From: Edaphochlamys debaryana
Taxonomy: Eukaryota; Chlorophyta; Chlorophyceae; Chlamydomonadales
Length of the DNA: 64,000 nt
Assembly (NCBI GenBank): GCA_016858145.1
Contig: JAEHOE010000077.1
Coordinates: 498,501-562,500 of the forward strand
Direction: 5' to 3'
Shown here: piece after piece, positions 54,701-64,000 of the stretch
Position numbering within the stretch: position 1 is the first letter of the stretch
Layout: every line of letters begins with the position of its first letter
Notes under the pieces: generated by a model
Database searches by the model: none
Told to the model about the DNA's origin: nothing
Seen by the model: only the letters and a program-made list of their open reading frames with translations
Translations under genes and position numbers: made by a program

Positions 54701-57453
54701 CCGCCCCACCCGTGGTGGTGGCAGTCCCCCGACACCATGACGTCCGTCTCCCTGGCCAGCAGGTAGGGCAGCGGGTTGCGGAAGAAGACCTGGTCTGGGG
54801 GGGGAGGGGGGGAGGGGGAGTGTGGAGGGGGGGGGGGCGTCAGAGGAGTTGATGGGCAGCAGGGGGAGTGGCGGCTCGGGGGCTCCGGACGACCCCCTTC
54901 CCCCTCCCCCACGGCCACAACCCTGTCCTCGCAATGTGGCCCACTCCCTATGGGAATCGGACGGCCCCAGGGCCGGCCATGGGCTCCGCCCCCATCTGTG
55001 CCGCCACCCACACGTGCATGCAACCTGCCGCGAACAAGGCCGCCCAAGCCCCGACACCGAAGCACTCCTCCCCCTGCACTCCCCCCCCCTTCCCCCGGGC
55101 CCCCCCCCACCTGCGTCCAGGAACAGCACATCCACCCCCGCCCGCCCATACACACACGTGCCCCCCCTCCCCTCCATCCCCCCCACCTGCGTCCAGGAAC
55201 AGCACATCCACCCCCGCCCGCCCATACACACACGTGCCCCCCCTCCCCTCCATCCCCCCCACCTGCGTCCAGGAACAGCACATCCACCCCCGCCCGCCCA
55301 TACACACACGTGCCCCCCCTCCCCTCCATCCCCCCCACCTGCGTCCAGGAACAGCACATCCACCCCCGCCCGCCCATACACACACGTGCCCCCCCTCCCC
55401 TCCATCCCCCCCACCTGCGTCCAGGAACAGCACGTCCACCCCCGCCGTCACTCCATCCAGAATGGTCGCGATCTTAACGAAGCCTGCGGGTGACACGGTG
55501 GGTGGGTGAATGGGGCGGGTGGGTGAGTTGAGGGGGTGGGGAGGAGGGGGCAGGGGCTGCCAGCAGGGCACAGCAAGACCCGGGGACCCCCGCACACGCA
55601 CGCCTCCTTCATCACCACGCAGGCCAACACGACCGCTGGCGGCCGGGCGCTGCCTCGCGGCACCTCCCCGCGGCCCCGTTGCCCACAGGCCTCAGCGCGC
55701 GCGGGGTAGCCCTCGCCCCCGGGGGGCAGCGCGCCCCCCCCCCGCGCGATGCAGGCGGCAAGGCTCGTCCGGAGCCGGGAAAAGGGGGGCCAGGGGGCGG
55801 GGGCCAGCCCTGATGCAGGGGCTACGGCCGGGGAGGGGTTCGGGGCCCCGGCCCCAGGCCGCCCCGACCCCAGCGGCACCCCCGCCCAGGCCCGGGCTCT
55901 TGCCCAGCGGGCCGGTCCCTCCCCAACGGGGGGGTGCCGGTGCCGGCGTGCGGTGCCGGGGGGCCTTTCAGGGGCTCCCTCCGCGAGGCCTCGTGCTGCC
56001 GGCCCAGGCTGGGGCGCTGCGACGCCCCACGGCTGACCCCGCCCTCCCCTGTACGGCCCCTGTACGGCTACTGCACGGCCACTGTACGGCTAGGAGGCGT
56101 GCGCGTGGCCCCTGCGCTGCTCCAGGGCGCTGGGGAGTGCAGGGCTCTGGGGAGGCCGGGTCTGGGCTGGCAGGGCTGCTATCCAGGACCAAGGGCCCAG
56201 GACCCAGCCATCCAGCCTTTGCAGCCCTGATGTGCCGTGGTGCGCTGCGCGCCCTCAGCCGGCGCTGCCTGTGATCTGAGCAGCCCTGCCCCGTCCCGCC
56301 CCCCCCTACAGGCTGCTTGCCCGGCCCCGCTCCCGCCATCAGGGCATGGCTCTGGCCCTTCTCGGCCGCCGCCGCCCATCTCGCCCATGTATGCTGCATG
56401 CTGCATGCACGATGCACTCAGGCTGCCGGGGGCCCGAGATCCATTCATGGGAGGGCCCTGGGTCCCGTTCCCGATTCGGAAGTGGGCCCGCCTGGGCCCC
56501 GACGTACCTATGCCGTAGAACTCGTCCGTGAACAGGTTGAAATTCCCCAGGCTGAACGCGCTGTCGCCGTATCGTACGAACTGCGAGCCGTACTTCTGCG
56601 CTAGCCCCTGGCACTTTGGCATGCTGTCATCGTTCATCACGGACACGACCAAGTGCTTTGCCAGGTCGGACTTGGTCCTGCAGATGGAGCGGGTTGGGCA
56701 AGTGGGGGTGACGGCCTTGTGAGGAGGGGGTTGGGCAACGCATGAGGACAGAGGCGAGAATGATGGGGTCCAGCCAAACCAGAGGCGTGGGGATGGCCCG
56801 GTCAAGTGAGGGGCAGCGGTCAGCGGTGCTGACGGCGCGGCGTGTCATACACACCCTCTCACCCCCTTACTTCTCACACCTTGTCCCCACCGCGCAGCAG
56901 CCCTCACCCGTCTTTTCGCGTGAACGTTACGTTCATGAGGCTCATCAAAAACACGTCGAACCTGCGGGGGAGAAAAGGCCGGTCGGGTTGGCGGGCAGGT
57001 ATGACTTGCAGACCAACCCATACACACACGAACATTTTCTCAAGTGCGTGTTCACTGGTCAGCGTCATCAAAATGACGTCGCGCTTCGTCCCAAACGCAT
57101 CCTGTGTGTGAGAGAATAAAGAAACTTTGATCAGGCGCTGTTGCGCGCGAATGTGTCTGAATTTTGCGCGCACCATGACCGGAAGCTTGGCTCTTTGCAC
57201 CGCCTCCATAAGCTCTTTGGTTGGCATGCGGAAGCCTACACGTCCGCACATGCATAGACTGTCAGCTTTCCGGGTGCAGTGATGGCGCGTCTGCTGCAGG
57301 CCGCCCGGCCACGCTGCTCTGCCAAACGTTCTGCAGGTACTAACCGTTTGGTGTCCAAAACGACTTCGCTAAGTCCATAAGGGTGTGGTTCCCTTCCGCA
57401 TGAGCGGGTGTTGCTAGGCATAGCGCCGCTAGCAGAGCAACTAACCGCAACAT
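51737..57453 (-). CDS. GT77-type (Nucleotid_trans fold) glycosyltransferase, secretory
   Basis: Thirteen exons on the minus strand, phases matching: 57453-57345, 57235-57174, 57101-57034, 56961-56908, 56677-56508, 55483-55415, 54794-54710, 54391-54329, 54055-54020, 53776-53623, 53456-53370, 53146-53072, 51808-51737; 367 aa. Residues 1-21 are a signal peptide (MLRLVALLAALCLATPAHA). The catalytic core shows the family's order: RDVILMTLTSEHALEKM, YGSQFVRYGD, VDVLFLDAD with the metal-binding DxD at 176-178, VFFRNPLPYLL, DVMVSGDC, FPPINNNIGFVYFR, PWDQNTF, ending near QRVVGPINSRS. In plants this fold includes arabinosyl- and xylosyltransferases acting on hydroxyproline-rich proteins and pectin; a role on pherophorin-type substrates is inference. 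Exon 57034 uses a GTTCGT donor. Two introns carry arrays of exon-end copies. Confidence 0.87.
52001..53092 (-). repeat. 87-bp tandem array of exon end + donor (about 12 intronic copies + real exon)
   Basis: On the gene strand each unit reads ...GACAAGGCCCGGCTCATGGCG followed by GTGAGG, then GGGTCCTGTCAG and a G-rich spacer. The real exon (53146-53072) ends with the same bases (GATAAG variant). Units repeat about every 87 bp with few differences and fill most of the last intron (53071-51809). Confidence 0.96.
55111..55440 (-). repeat. 76-bp tandem array of the DxD-coding exon end + donor (4 copies + real)
   Basis: Exon ends at 55111, 55187, 55263, 55339 (copies) and 55415 (real) all carry the VDVLFLDA-coding bases followed by GTGGGG. 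Copies differ from the real exon by one GAT/GAC change and lack an acceptor. Confidence 0.95.
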
Positions 57454-58166
57454 TCTTAGAAGCTCTGTAAAGCTCGGGTGACAAACCACACTCCAGCACA
57501 ATGGAGCTCGCCCCGGGGGGAACTCGTCGCTTCCGCGTGTCGGTCATCGTACACGTACCCGAAGTCGGCCTTGGGAACCCTTCTGCAGGCATAGCAGGGC
57601 CCTCTTGCCAACCCCCCACTAAGAAGCTAGTTGGGGTGGGTAAGGGCCTCAGCTTTGAGTGCCGTCCACGTAACATGCCGAGTGCGTGACTGCCAGTCCC
57701 GGTGCACGTGCTCGGTGCACGTGTGCGGGGCTGGCGGGGACTGCCGGCTGCCGATGCCCAAGACCCCTCCTGCCCGGGGTTCCATCAGAACCTACGCGGT
57801 CGGACCCCCCCCCTTCCGTTGGCCGGGTACTGCATTCGCCTTACAAGCAGCACTGAGCTGCGGGCCTCTTGCTGTTGCAACCATGCCACGCCACATCAAT
57901 GCCAGGACGCCTGGGGGCTCCTGCACAGCCTATCCACCATAGGAGAATCGCAAGAAAGGGTGGTCTGGCGGTATTGTCTCCCAAACTCTTCCCATGCCAG
58001 GCCACTAGGCGAGCCCCACTCCCAAACAAACCAGGTCCCAAGACCCCCACCCGCGCCTCGAACATGCTTCTAACCCCCTCCTACACGTCCCCTTGGCCCA
58101 CGGCCCATATGGGAGTTCACGGCTGATGCCCTTGTCCGTGAGAGAACAACAACCCGTGCACCCGCT
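57454..58166. other. 5' flank of the GT77 gene with a LINE fragment
   Basis: Promoter/5' UTR of the GT77 gene (minus strand) plus the fragment at 57895-57990. No other gene was recognised. Confidence 0.4.
57895..57990 (-). mobile_element. 96-bp internal fragment of the LINE-like ORF
   Basis: Matches 44435-44530 without gaps at roughly 88% by eye. In the element's frame it has a premature stop in the copy of the YVQEPPGVLAL segment. Neither the element's 3' UTR nor more of the ORF is present. Confidence 0.75.
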
Positions 58167-58560
58167 CAGTGCTGGTATCTTCCGTCAGGACCTTCTGGCT
58201 GAGAGCCAGAACCCCCCCCTGCGAGGCCCGAAACCATCTGGCCATGGGAGCCAGAACCCCCCCCTGGGAGATCCAGATCCTTCTGGCTGGGTAGGGTTGG
58301 ACGTGCGGGGCCGGTCCAAATGTTCTCCTCCGGGTAAAGACGTGCTTTCTGGCCCTCAGCGCGTGCAGATGCTAGGCCGCGTAGCCCTCTCGGTCCCGCT
58401 CTGGCCCCTCGTGCCCCAGGTCCACAAGGGGGGAGCCAGAACACCCTCCCGCCGAGGCCCGAATCCTTCTGGCTCATAGCCAGAAGCCCCCTGCTGACGG
58501 GCCAAAAGCTTCTGGATATCCAGAAGCAAAAAGAAGAAAAAGAAGAAGATACCAGCACTG
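58167..58560. mobile_element. 394-bp non-autonomous hAT-like MITE with 8-bp target duplication
   Basis: Terminal inverted repeats CAGTGCTGGTATCTTC (58167) and its complement (ending 58560), flanked by CACCCGCT on both sides (58159-58166 and 58561-58568). 8-bp duplications and CAGTG ends are typical of hAT elements. The interior has repeated AGCCAGAACCCCCC and CTTCTGGCT phrases in both orientations and no transposase frame. Confidence 0.87.
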
Positions 58561-58568
58561 CACCCGCT

Positions 58569-58967
58569 GTCCTTATTCCGTCAAAGGGCTGCCGGTCAGA
58601 GCGCCCCGGCCCGCACGGTAGCTACTGTAAGGTGTGGAGCCCAAGCCAAGCTGCTAACTGCCTCACCGGGGGAAGGGCCATCGAGCGCCTGCCCGTGGCA
58701 ACGATAGGCAACGTGCAACCATTCCAACCAACCAACCACTCACCAAAGCTCATGCTTCATGGACATGCTTTGGACAATAGGACAGCAGCTTCCTGGCCCC
58801 CACACCACAACCAAGAGACCGGCGCTTCGTTGATACTTTAAACCCTGCCTGGCAGGCTTCCCACACAATCTCTGGGGCCGCGCGTGCCGGCCTCACTTGC
58901 ACTGCAGTCTGCCTTCAACGCTTCAACCCTGGCAGCCCTGGCTGCCCATTGGCCCAACCCGCGTGCA
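58569..58967. other. 3' flank of the EF-hand/Cys-rich gene
   Basis: Presumed 3' UTR of the minus-strand gene ending at 58968. No further feature was recognised. Confidence 0.4.
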
Positions 58968-60484
58968 TCACATGATGCTGCAGCCCGCCGAGCCCAGCAG
59001 AGCGCCCACGGCAGCTTCCGCGGCTACGCTAGCGACCAGTCCACCGATCTTCCCCATCATGGCCCCCTTCTTGTCGCAGCTCTCATGGCAACAACGCTGC
59101 GGCAGCGTCTCACTGTATGACGGCGTCACATACGTGACCGGCAGCGTCGGCGGCGGCGTATAAGAGTTATAACTGTACGGCGGCGGCGGATGGTAGCCTG
59201 GCTGGCTGTAGCTGCACGAGGCGTACTGGTACGAGTGGCCCTGCGGCTGCTGCGGCGTATAATCGTACGTCTGCTGTACATATGTGGACGGCGGCGCCGG
59301 CGGCGGATGAGCGTGCAGCCACGGCTGCGGCTGGGCGTGGCCGGTACTCGTGTGGACGTGAGGGGAGCACGTGGGGCAGTTGGTATGGCGCGAGGGGTCC
59401 AGGGGTGGGTAGGGCCCCCATCGACCCGCATGAGCGCAGCCCTGGCACCGCAGCCCTTGCCCGCTCCACAGGTTGGGGTCCGGCGTAGGCTTCCACAAGG
59501 TATCGCCGCAGCCGCTGCACCGCCAGGCTGCGCACCACTCGCACACCATCCGTCCGTCCACGCGGCGTTGGAACACGTGTCCCGGCACGCCGGGCAGGTG
59601 CGCCGCCGTCTCAGCGTGCGCCGCGCCGCAGCAGGAGCAGGTGAACATTCGCACGAAGGGATCGTGCCGCACTCTGTACAGGCTGCAGTATTGATCGGGT
59701 CTGTTGTCGTAGCACTGCAGGCAGACGTTGAAGCGGTCCGCAGCGTTTGGGTGAGCCCTGGGACGCGAGGTCCACATGGCATCATCCAGGATGGGCCCCG
59801 TGCAGGCCCTGCACCTGCGAGGCACGGGACGGGACACGGGAGTTGAGCCTGGGGTGAGCAGGCAGTGCATGGCAACTGGGCGGCGGTGGATCGGGGAGCA
59901 GAGTGCCGCATGGCCCTCCGTGTTCCTCGGCCCCATCCACGGGGGGCTTCCTGCGAATCCTGCCACGTCGTCAGGGCTGCCCAAAGGACCATACCCTCCC
60001 TCCCGGCCCACGCCCCTGTCCCCACGCGCCACTGAACGGACCATGGTCCAATGCTCCTACTCCTAGCCTAGCTCACCAGCACTTGTGTCTTACCGGGTCA
60101 TGTTCAGCCGAAGCAGAAAGACCACCGTCCCAACTTCAAAGAAGTCGAGACTGTTGCTGTTGTTGGCGTCAACCAAGTTCCACAGCTCATCGAAGTTGCC
60201 GAGATTGGCAGCGCCTCTCGAGTATTGCTGTTGCCTGAGGGCGTTGAATTGGTTGCGGGGGGATCATAATTTGCTTGGAACACCACCCGCCGGACGCGCG
60301 GACAGATGGACACTTACAAGAACTGCCATAGGTCGTCGCGAGTCCAGCGACGTTTACGAGTTGTGGCGCCTTGCAGAAAGGTTGCCCAAAGCGCGTCCTG
60401 GGCGTTCGGGTCCAGGTTGTCGTAGGCCTCGCGACCCGCTTTCAGTGCCCGATCCTTTTGCCCAGCCGTCCACGTGCGGGGCAT
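58968..60484 (-). CDS. EF-hand + Cys-rich (zinc-finger-like) + Pro/Tyr-rich protein with C-terminal glycine zipper
   Basis: Three exons on the minus strand: 60484-60318, 60234-60094, 59814-58968 (TGA); 384 aa. Residues 78-89 form a canonical EF-hand loop, DANNSNSLDFFE, preceded by a helix (FDELWNLV) and followed by VGTVVFLLR. Residues about 104-235 hold many Cys/His pairs (CRACTGPI, CLQCYDNR, CSLY, CSCCG, CEWCAAWRCSGC, CQGC), looking like several small zinc-binding knuckles. Residues about 250-345 are rich in Pro, Tyr, Gln and Ser with PPPP and SYSQPGY phrases. The end, GKIGGLVASVAAEAAVGALLG, is a glycine-zipper-like hydrophobic segment that could insert in a membrane or self-associate. No named family was recognised and no function is proposed beyond calcium and probable zinc binding. 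Confidence 0.75.
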
Positions 60485-60899
60485 TCTAGCTAAGCCCAGG
60501 TGCAGGTGCAGTTCTGGTGGCCTGCCTATGGCCTATCAGCGGCCATCAGCAGCGACAGCGTCTCGCAGAAGCTTACAAGTGGCACTGCCGAGGCTAACCA
60601 CTGACAACAGCACAAGGTGTCACGAGTGTGCGCCAAATACTCTGTGCTCCGGGCGTCGTACGGGAGTCTGGGCCCTGGGCCTCGTGGGGCCGCTGCCTGG
60701 CCCGGTAGGGCCCGGTCCGGAATCACATCTGTTGATCTGCTGTAGATCAGCCGTAGCACTCGTTTCTCGGTGTGGGCCGGGCAACATTGTCAACCCTCGT
60801 CCATCCTCTGCTGCAGGCACGTGCTCTGCGCGACTGCGCCCCACTCCATGGCCCCTGCGAGTACCGGTACATCACCCCACTTTGCTGGGGGACTCCTGG
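60485..60899. other. 5' flank of the EF-hand/Cys-rich gene
   Basis: Presumed promoter and 5' UTR of the minus-strand gene starting at 60484. Nothing else was recognised before the MITE at 60900. Confidence 0.35.
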
Positions 60900-61420
60900 C
60901 CGTGTTGCTATCTTAGTCGATAAGTCGTCTCGGAGTCGTCCGGGATCGACTAACAGTTCTGATTTGGAATGGTTAGTCGACGGCTTTGCCGACTAATGCG
61001 TCTTTGGCCGGGGAATAGTCGTTCCATACAAATCGACTACCGCTTCGCTGGACCTCATGTTAGTCGACAGGGATCGCAGGAGGCGGGCGGGGAGCGAGGG
61101 GTTGGAACGTGTCCCACGCGTCGTCTCAGGGCACGGAGCGGGAGGGGGCGTGTAGGGAGCGCAACGGCAGTGAGGGGGCAACGCAGGGGGTGGGCGGGGA
61201 GCGACGACGTGCCCGTACCTGGGACGAGCTTGCTGTGCGGACAGAGCGACAATTCTGTGAGGGTTACACTTGCGGCTTGGCGCCGACGCCCGGGGCCGGC
61301 CGGGGGACTACGGGGGGCTGCGGAGCCGTTAGTCGACTCCGCAAAGTCGACTCTTTGGGCCCGCAGGGCCCAAGGAGTCGACGGGTCAGTCGACTCCGCT
61401 CCAGGAAGATAGCAACACTG
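60900..61420. mobile_element. 521-bp hAT-like MITE, related to the one at 58167
   Basis: Terminal repeats CCGTGTTGCTATCTT (60900) and the complement of CAGTGTTGCTATCTT (ending 61420); flanks ACTCCTGG (60892-60899) and ACGCCTGG (61421-61428) form an 8-bp duplication with one change. The terminal sequence matches the 58167 element at 13 of 15 positions. The interior carries several TTAGTCGAC palindromes near both ends and no transposase frame. Confidence 0.82.
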
Positions 61421-61428
61421 ACGCCTGG

Positions 61429-62346
61429 GCGGGACAGCTTTGCTTGTTGCTTGCCCCATTGCATCTGGCTGGTGGGCCAGACCCGGCTAGCTGCACGTTG
61501 CATTGACCCCACCTTGCTGGTTGCCGGCAGTCCCAGGCCGTGCCCCCGCGCACTCGCTCTCTCACGCTGCGCTCCTGCTTTACACCCCACTTTGCGCCCT
61601 AATCAGTGGCTGAGCCCCCGATCGTGCCAGGGCGCGATCCTTGACTCGTGCTCACGCCCCCCAATGCCTAGCCCAGTACCGGAGTGAGGGCTGCCTCCCT
61701 CAAGCCCGTCCACCCTACCATCCACCGGCTGCCCCGTGCACATCACACGCCCTGTCACATGGCCATCCGCACGATCCCGTCCCCTCGTGCACTGCGCTGC
61801 ATTGCGCTTTGCTATTAACTCACACGATCCCCTTCAGAAGTCCAGTGAAGCTTGGTGTCCGCCTGTGTCCGCCGGGCCTCAGCTCCCACGATACATACGC
61901 AAACTCCGGCCTGACACCCCAGCCCAGATACGTGTGCCATCTCGCGCCAAGCGCACAGTCACCCACCCAAACCGAGGGGCGGGAGGAAACCACGGCCGAA
62001 TCCAGCTGCGGCAGCCTACGTTGGCCACCGACGGCGCCCCGGCCCCACGCGTCACAACCGAAGACACGCGGGTAGCAACCAACGCCGGGGAATCCTGGTC
62101 TCTCACCCCTGCCTTGTCCACGCGCACCCCTGCGCTCCCTCTCCCTCCGGTTCAGCCTCAACGAACAAACGTCCCCGCCCCATTCACCCCCCTCCTCCCC
62201 CTCCACCCCCCCTTTCAGATCAACAGGGGCGCGATGGCCGCCGCCCGCTCCTCAGTACCCGCAACCCACCATACCCGCCGCGCGTCACAAAACACACGCA
62301 CGCCCTCTCTCCAACCCCTCACCCCCACCCACCCCCCACCCCAGGT
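61429..62346. other. intergenic 3' flank of the OPR-like gene
   Basis: Contains a 37-bp segment (61472-61508) shared with 27222-27258 and, near 62221, a copy of the last-exon end of the neighbouring gene. No gene was recognised. Confidence 0.4.
61472..61508 (+). repeat. 37-bp dispersed repeat shared with 27222-27258
   Basis: Both contain CCGGCTAGCTGCACGTTGCA with similar flanks (GGGCCAGA before, GACCC after). About three differences. Confidence 0.65.
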
Positions 62347-62380
62347 TCACTCCAGCAGGGGCGCGATGGCCGCCGCCAGC
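62221..62380 (-). repeat. duplicated end of last exon, OPR-like gene
   Basis: About 28 bp at 62221 (AACAGGGGCGCGATGGCCGC and following) repeat the C-terminal coding bases of the last exon at 62353, offset by 132 bp. The copy lies 3' of the stop codon. Confidence 0.7.
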
Positions 62381-64000
62381 TGCGCCCGCTCGCCCCGCTC
62401 CATCACCTTGGCGTAGCGGGCCGCCACGTCAGCGCAGGCCTGGGGAGGCGGTTGACGGTTAGCGGTTAGCGGTTAGCTGTGGCGCAGTTGGAGAGGGCTA
62501 GCTCTACGGTGAACACTACACTCTGGGCCTTGCCATACACTTCCCCCAGCACCACCCCTCTTCCCTCCTCCCTCCCGCCCCACGCGTCACGAAACACACA
62601 CACGCCCTCCCACCCCCCTCCCTCCCCCCCACCTGCAGCCACTCGGGCGTGGGCCGCCACCCCAGCGCCCCCAGCCACTGCGCCGTCAGCAGCAGCTCAG
62701 AGGGCGCGTACCGCACCCGCCCCAGCAGCCGGGCGCTGGCGGCCCACCACTGCTGCCGCCAGGCGGCAGACGGCAGCGCGGCGGTTGCGGCGTTTGCGGC
62801 GGCGGTTGTGGCGGTGGTTGTGGTGGTTGCGGCGGTTGCGGGAGGAGGAGGAGGAGGGCTGGGCACGTGCGGCTCGGGTGCGTCTGCTCCGGCCGAGGCC
62901 GCGGCAGGGATCGCGGCGGCGGAGGGGCTGGCCGCCCCCCCCTTGGCGGCCCCCGCCGCCGCCCCCGCCGCCGCCCCCGCCGCCGCCAGTCCGTGGAGCT
63001 GCGAGAGGGCCACTGCGAGGGCCAGGAGCTGCAGGGCGGAGCAGCCGGCCAGTCGGGGGCCGGACAGCGCCTCGAAGCGGCGGAGCCACTCGCGCGGGGG
63101 GCGGGCCTGGGGGTGGAGGGTGGGGTGGGTGCAGGCGGAGGGGCGGGGTAAAGGTTCGTGTGGGTTGTCGGTGTGAGAGTGGTGGTGTGTGGTGTGCATG
63201 TGGGGAGGGCATTACTTCCGCTTCATGCCCCCGCAGCACCAGCGCCGACAGCACCCCGCACCGTGTCGAAACACGCGCCCGTGCCCCCACCCGTCTCGCT
63301 GGATGCCGCTCTCCCTTCGCTCTCCAATACGCATCCAATCAGCATCCCCGTTCCCGCCCGCTTCCCTTCCCCGCTTTCCCCCCTCCCCCTGCCCTCGCCC
63401 CGCCCGCACCTGCAGCAGCACCAGGGCCGGCAGCAGGCTGCTCCAGTGCGTGACGGTGAGGCGGTCCCAGCAGCGGTAGGTGGACAGGAGCATGCGGGTG
63501 AGCCACTCCTGAGGGTCGTGGTGGGGGTGGTTGGAGGGGAGGGGTGGGGGGGTGGGGGTGCCTACGGGTTGGCCCCAGAGCCAGCCCCAGGGGCTTCACA
63601 ATCCGGGATCCACACTCAGCCCCTACACGTGACAAACCCTGTCCCTCTTCCCCCCTGACAGGTCCACCACGGGCACCCTAGGCTCCCCCCCACTCCCCCC
63701 TGACAGGTCCCTCCCCCCTCTCCCCACCTGCGGTGGCTGCGCCCCCAGGGCGTGCAGCGAGGCCAGCAGCGTACCGTAGTGGTGCGGCTCGAAGGAGGGC
63801 TGCGAGGCGCGGGCGGCGGCGGTGCGGAGGCACAGGTCCAGCCAGGTGGGGTTGGGGCGCAGGCCCAGGGACACCATGGCCTGTCAGGGGGGGGAGGGGG
63901 GGCAGACATGCAAGAGGGGGAGGGGGGTCGGTCAAGGAGGGAGGCACAGGTCCAACCAGGAGGGACACAGGTGAGGGTGCGAGGGGACTATGATCAGGAC
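62347..64000 (-). CDS. OPR/Tbc2-like helical-repeat protein, C-terminal part (5' partial)
   Basis: Four exons on the minus strand are visible, all phase 0: 63880-63728, 63508-63410, 63106-62633, 62439-62347 (TGA); 272 aa, with the 5' end beyond the right edge. Repeated phrases of the octotricopeptide/FAST-like kind occur: LGLRPNPTWLDLCLR...HYGTLLASLHALGAQPPQ, EWLTRMLLST, HWSSLLPALVLLQ, REWLRRFEALSGPRL...LQLLALAVALSQL, APSELLLTAQWLGALGWRPTPEWLQ. Such proteins bind organelle RNAs and control chloroplast or mitochondrial gene expression in green algae (family knowledge). An Ala/Thr/Pro low-complexity insert of about 70 residues splits the third exon. The RNA target and organelle cannot be judged because the N-terminus is missing. 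Confidence 0.72.

Overview
The window is nuclear DNA from a green alga, most likely a volvocine (Chlamydomonas/Volvox/Gonium-type) species. GC content is very high. Genes carry many short GC-rich introns with GT..CAG borders and C-rich 3' ends. Coding regions are full of Ala/Gly/Pro runs. The window contains a pherophorin (a volvocine extracellular-matrix family), an ankyrin/F-box-like protein and an OPR-like protein of types expanded in these algae, and TGTAA polyadenylation signals. The exact species cannot be named from sequence alone.

Twelve protein genes were resolved, most of them exon by exon with matching splice phases. Left to right: (A) 3' end of a nuclear-type low-complexity protein, + strand, 1-2063. 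(B) Plastid-type CPBP/CAAX protease, +, 3304-5212. (C) Exostosin (GT47) glycosyltransferase with EGF-like modules, +, about 7.4-15.4 kb in about 30 exons. (D) Ankyrin/F-box-like protein, -, 16374-18856. (E) LUMINIDEPENDENS-like nuclear protein, +, 20029-25243. (F) SLC35-type nucleotide-sugar transporter, -, 27615-31663. (G) SYP5-type Qc-SNARE, -, 32689-35070, head to head with (H) a Vps39/Vps3-type tethering subunit, +, 35480-43505. (I) Pherophorin, +, 46988-49432. (J) GT77/Nucleotid_trans glycosyltransferase, -, 51737-57453. (K) EF-hand/Cys-rich/glycine-zipper protein, -, 58968-60484. (L) OPR/Tbc2-like helical-repeat protein, -, 62347 to the right edge (5' end missing).

Two themes connect neighbours. 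G and H are both endosome/vacuole fusion factors and share a 409-bp divergent promoter region. C, F, I and J all belong to secretory-pathway glycosylation or the extracellular matrix: two glycosyltransferases, a sugar-nucleotide transporter, and a hydroxyproline-rich wall protein lying next to a transferase of the class that arabinosylates such proteins.

Mobile DNA sits in the gaps: 3' fragments of a LINE-like element (44.2-45.7 kb and 57.9 kb), two related hAT-type MITEs with 8-bp target duplications (58.2 and 60.9 kb), and a 117-bp foldback element (50.4 kb).

The most unusual feature is in the introns. About ten introns carry tandem duplications that include an exon edge plus its splice site, from two copies up to 13. 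Clear examples are an 87-bp array in J (52.0-53.1 kb), a 76-bp array in J (55.1-55.4 kb) and a 100-bp array in H (37.4-37.8 kb). They multiply potential donors or acceptors beside the real ones. A short palindromic intronic motif recurs in or near several of them. The SNARE gene also needs two consecutive GC-AG introns.
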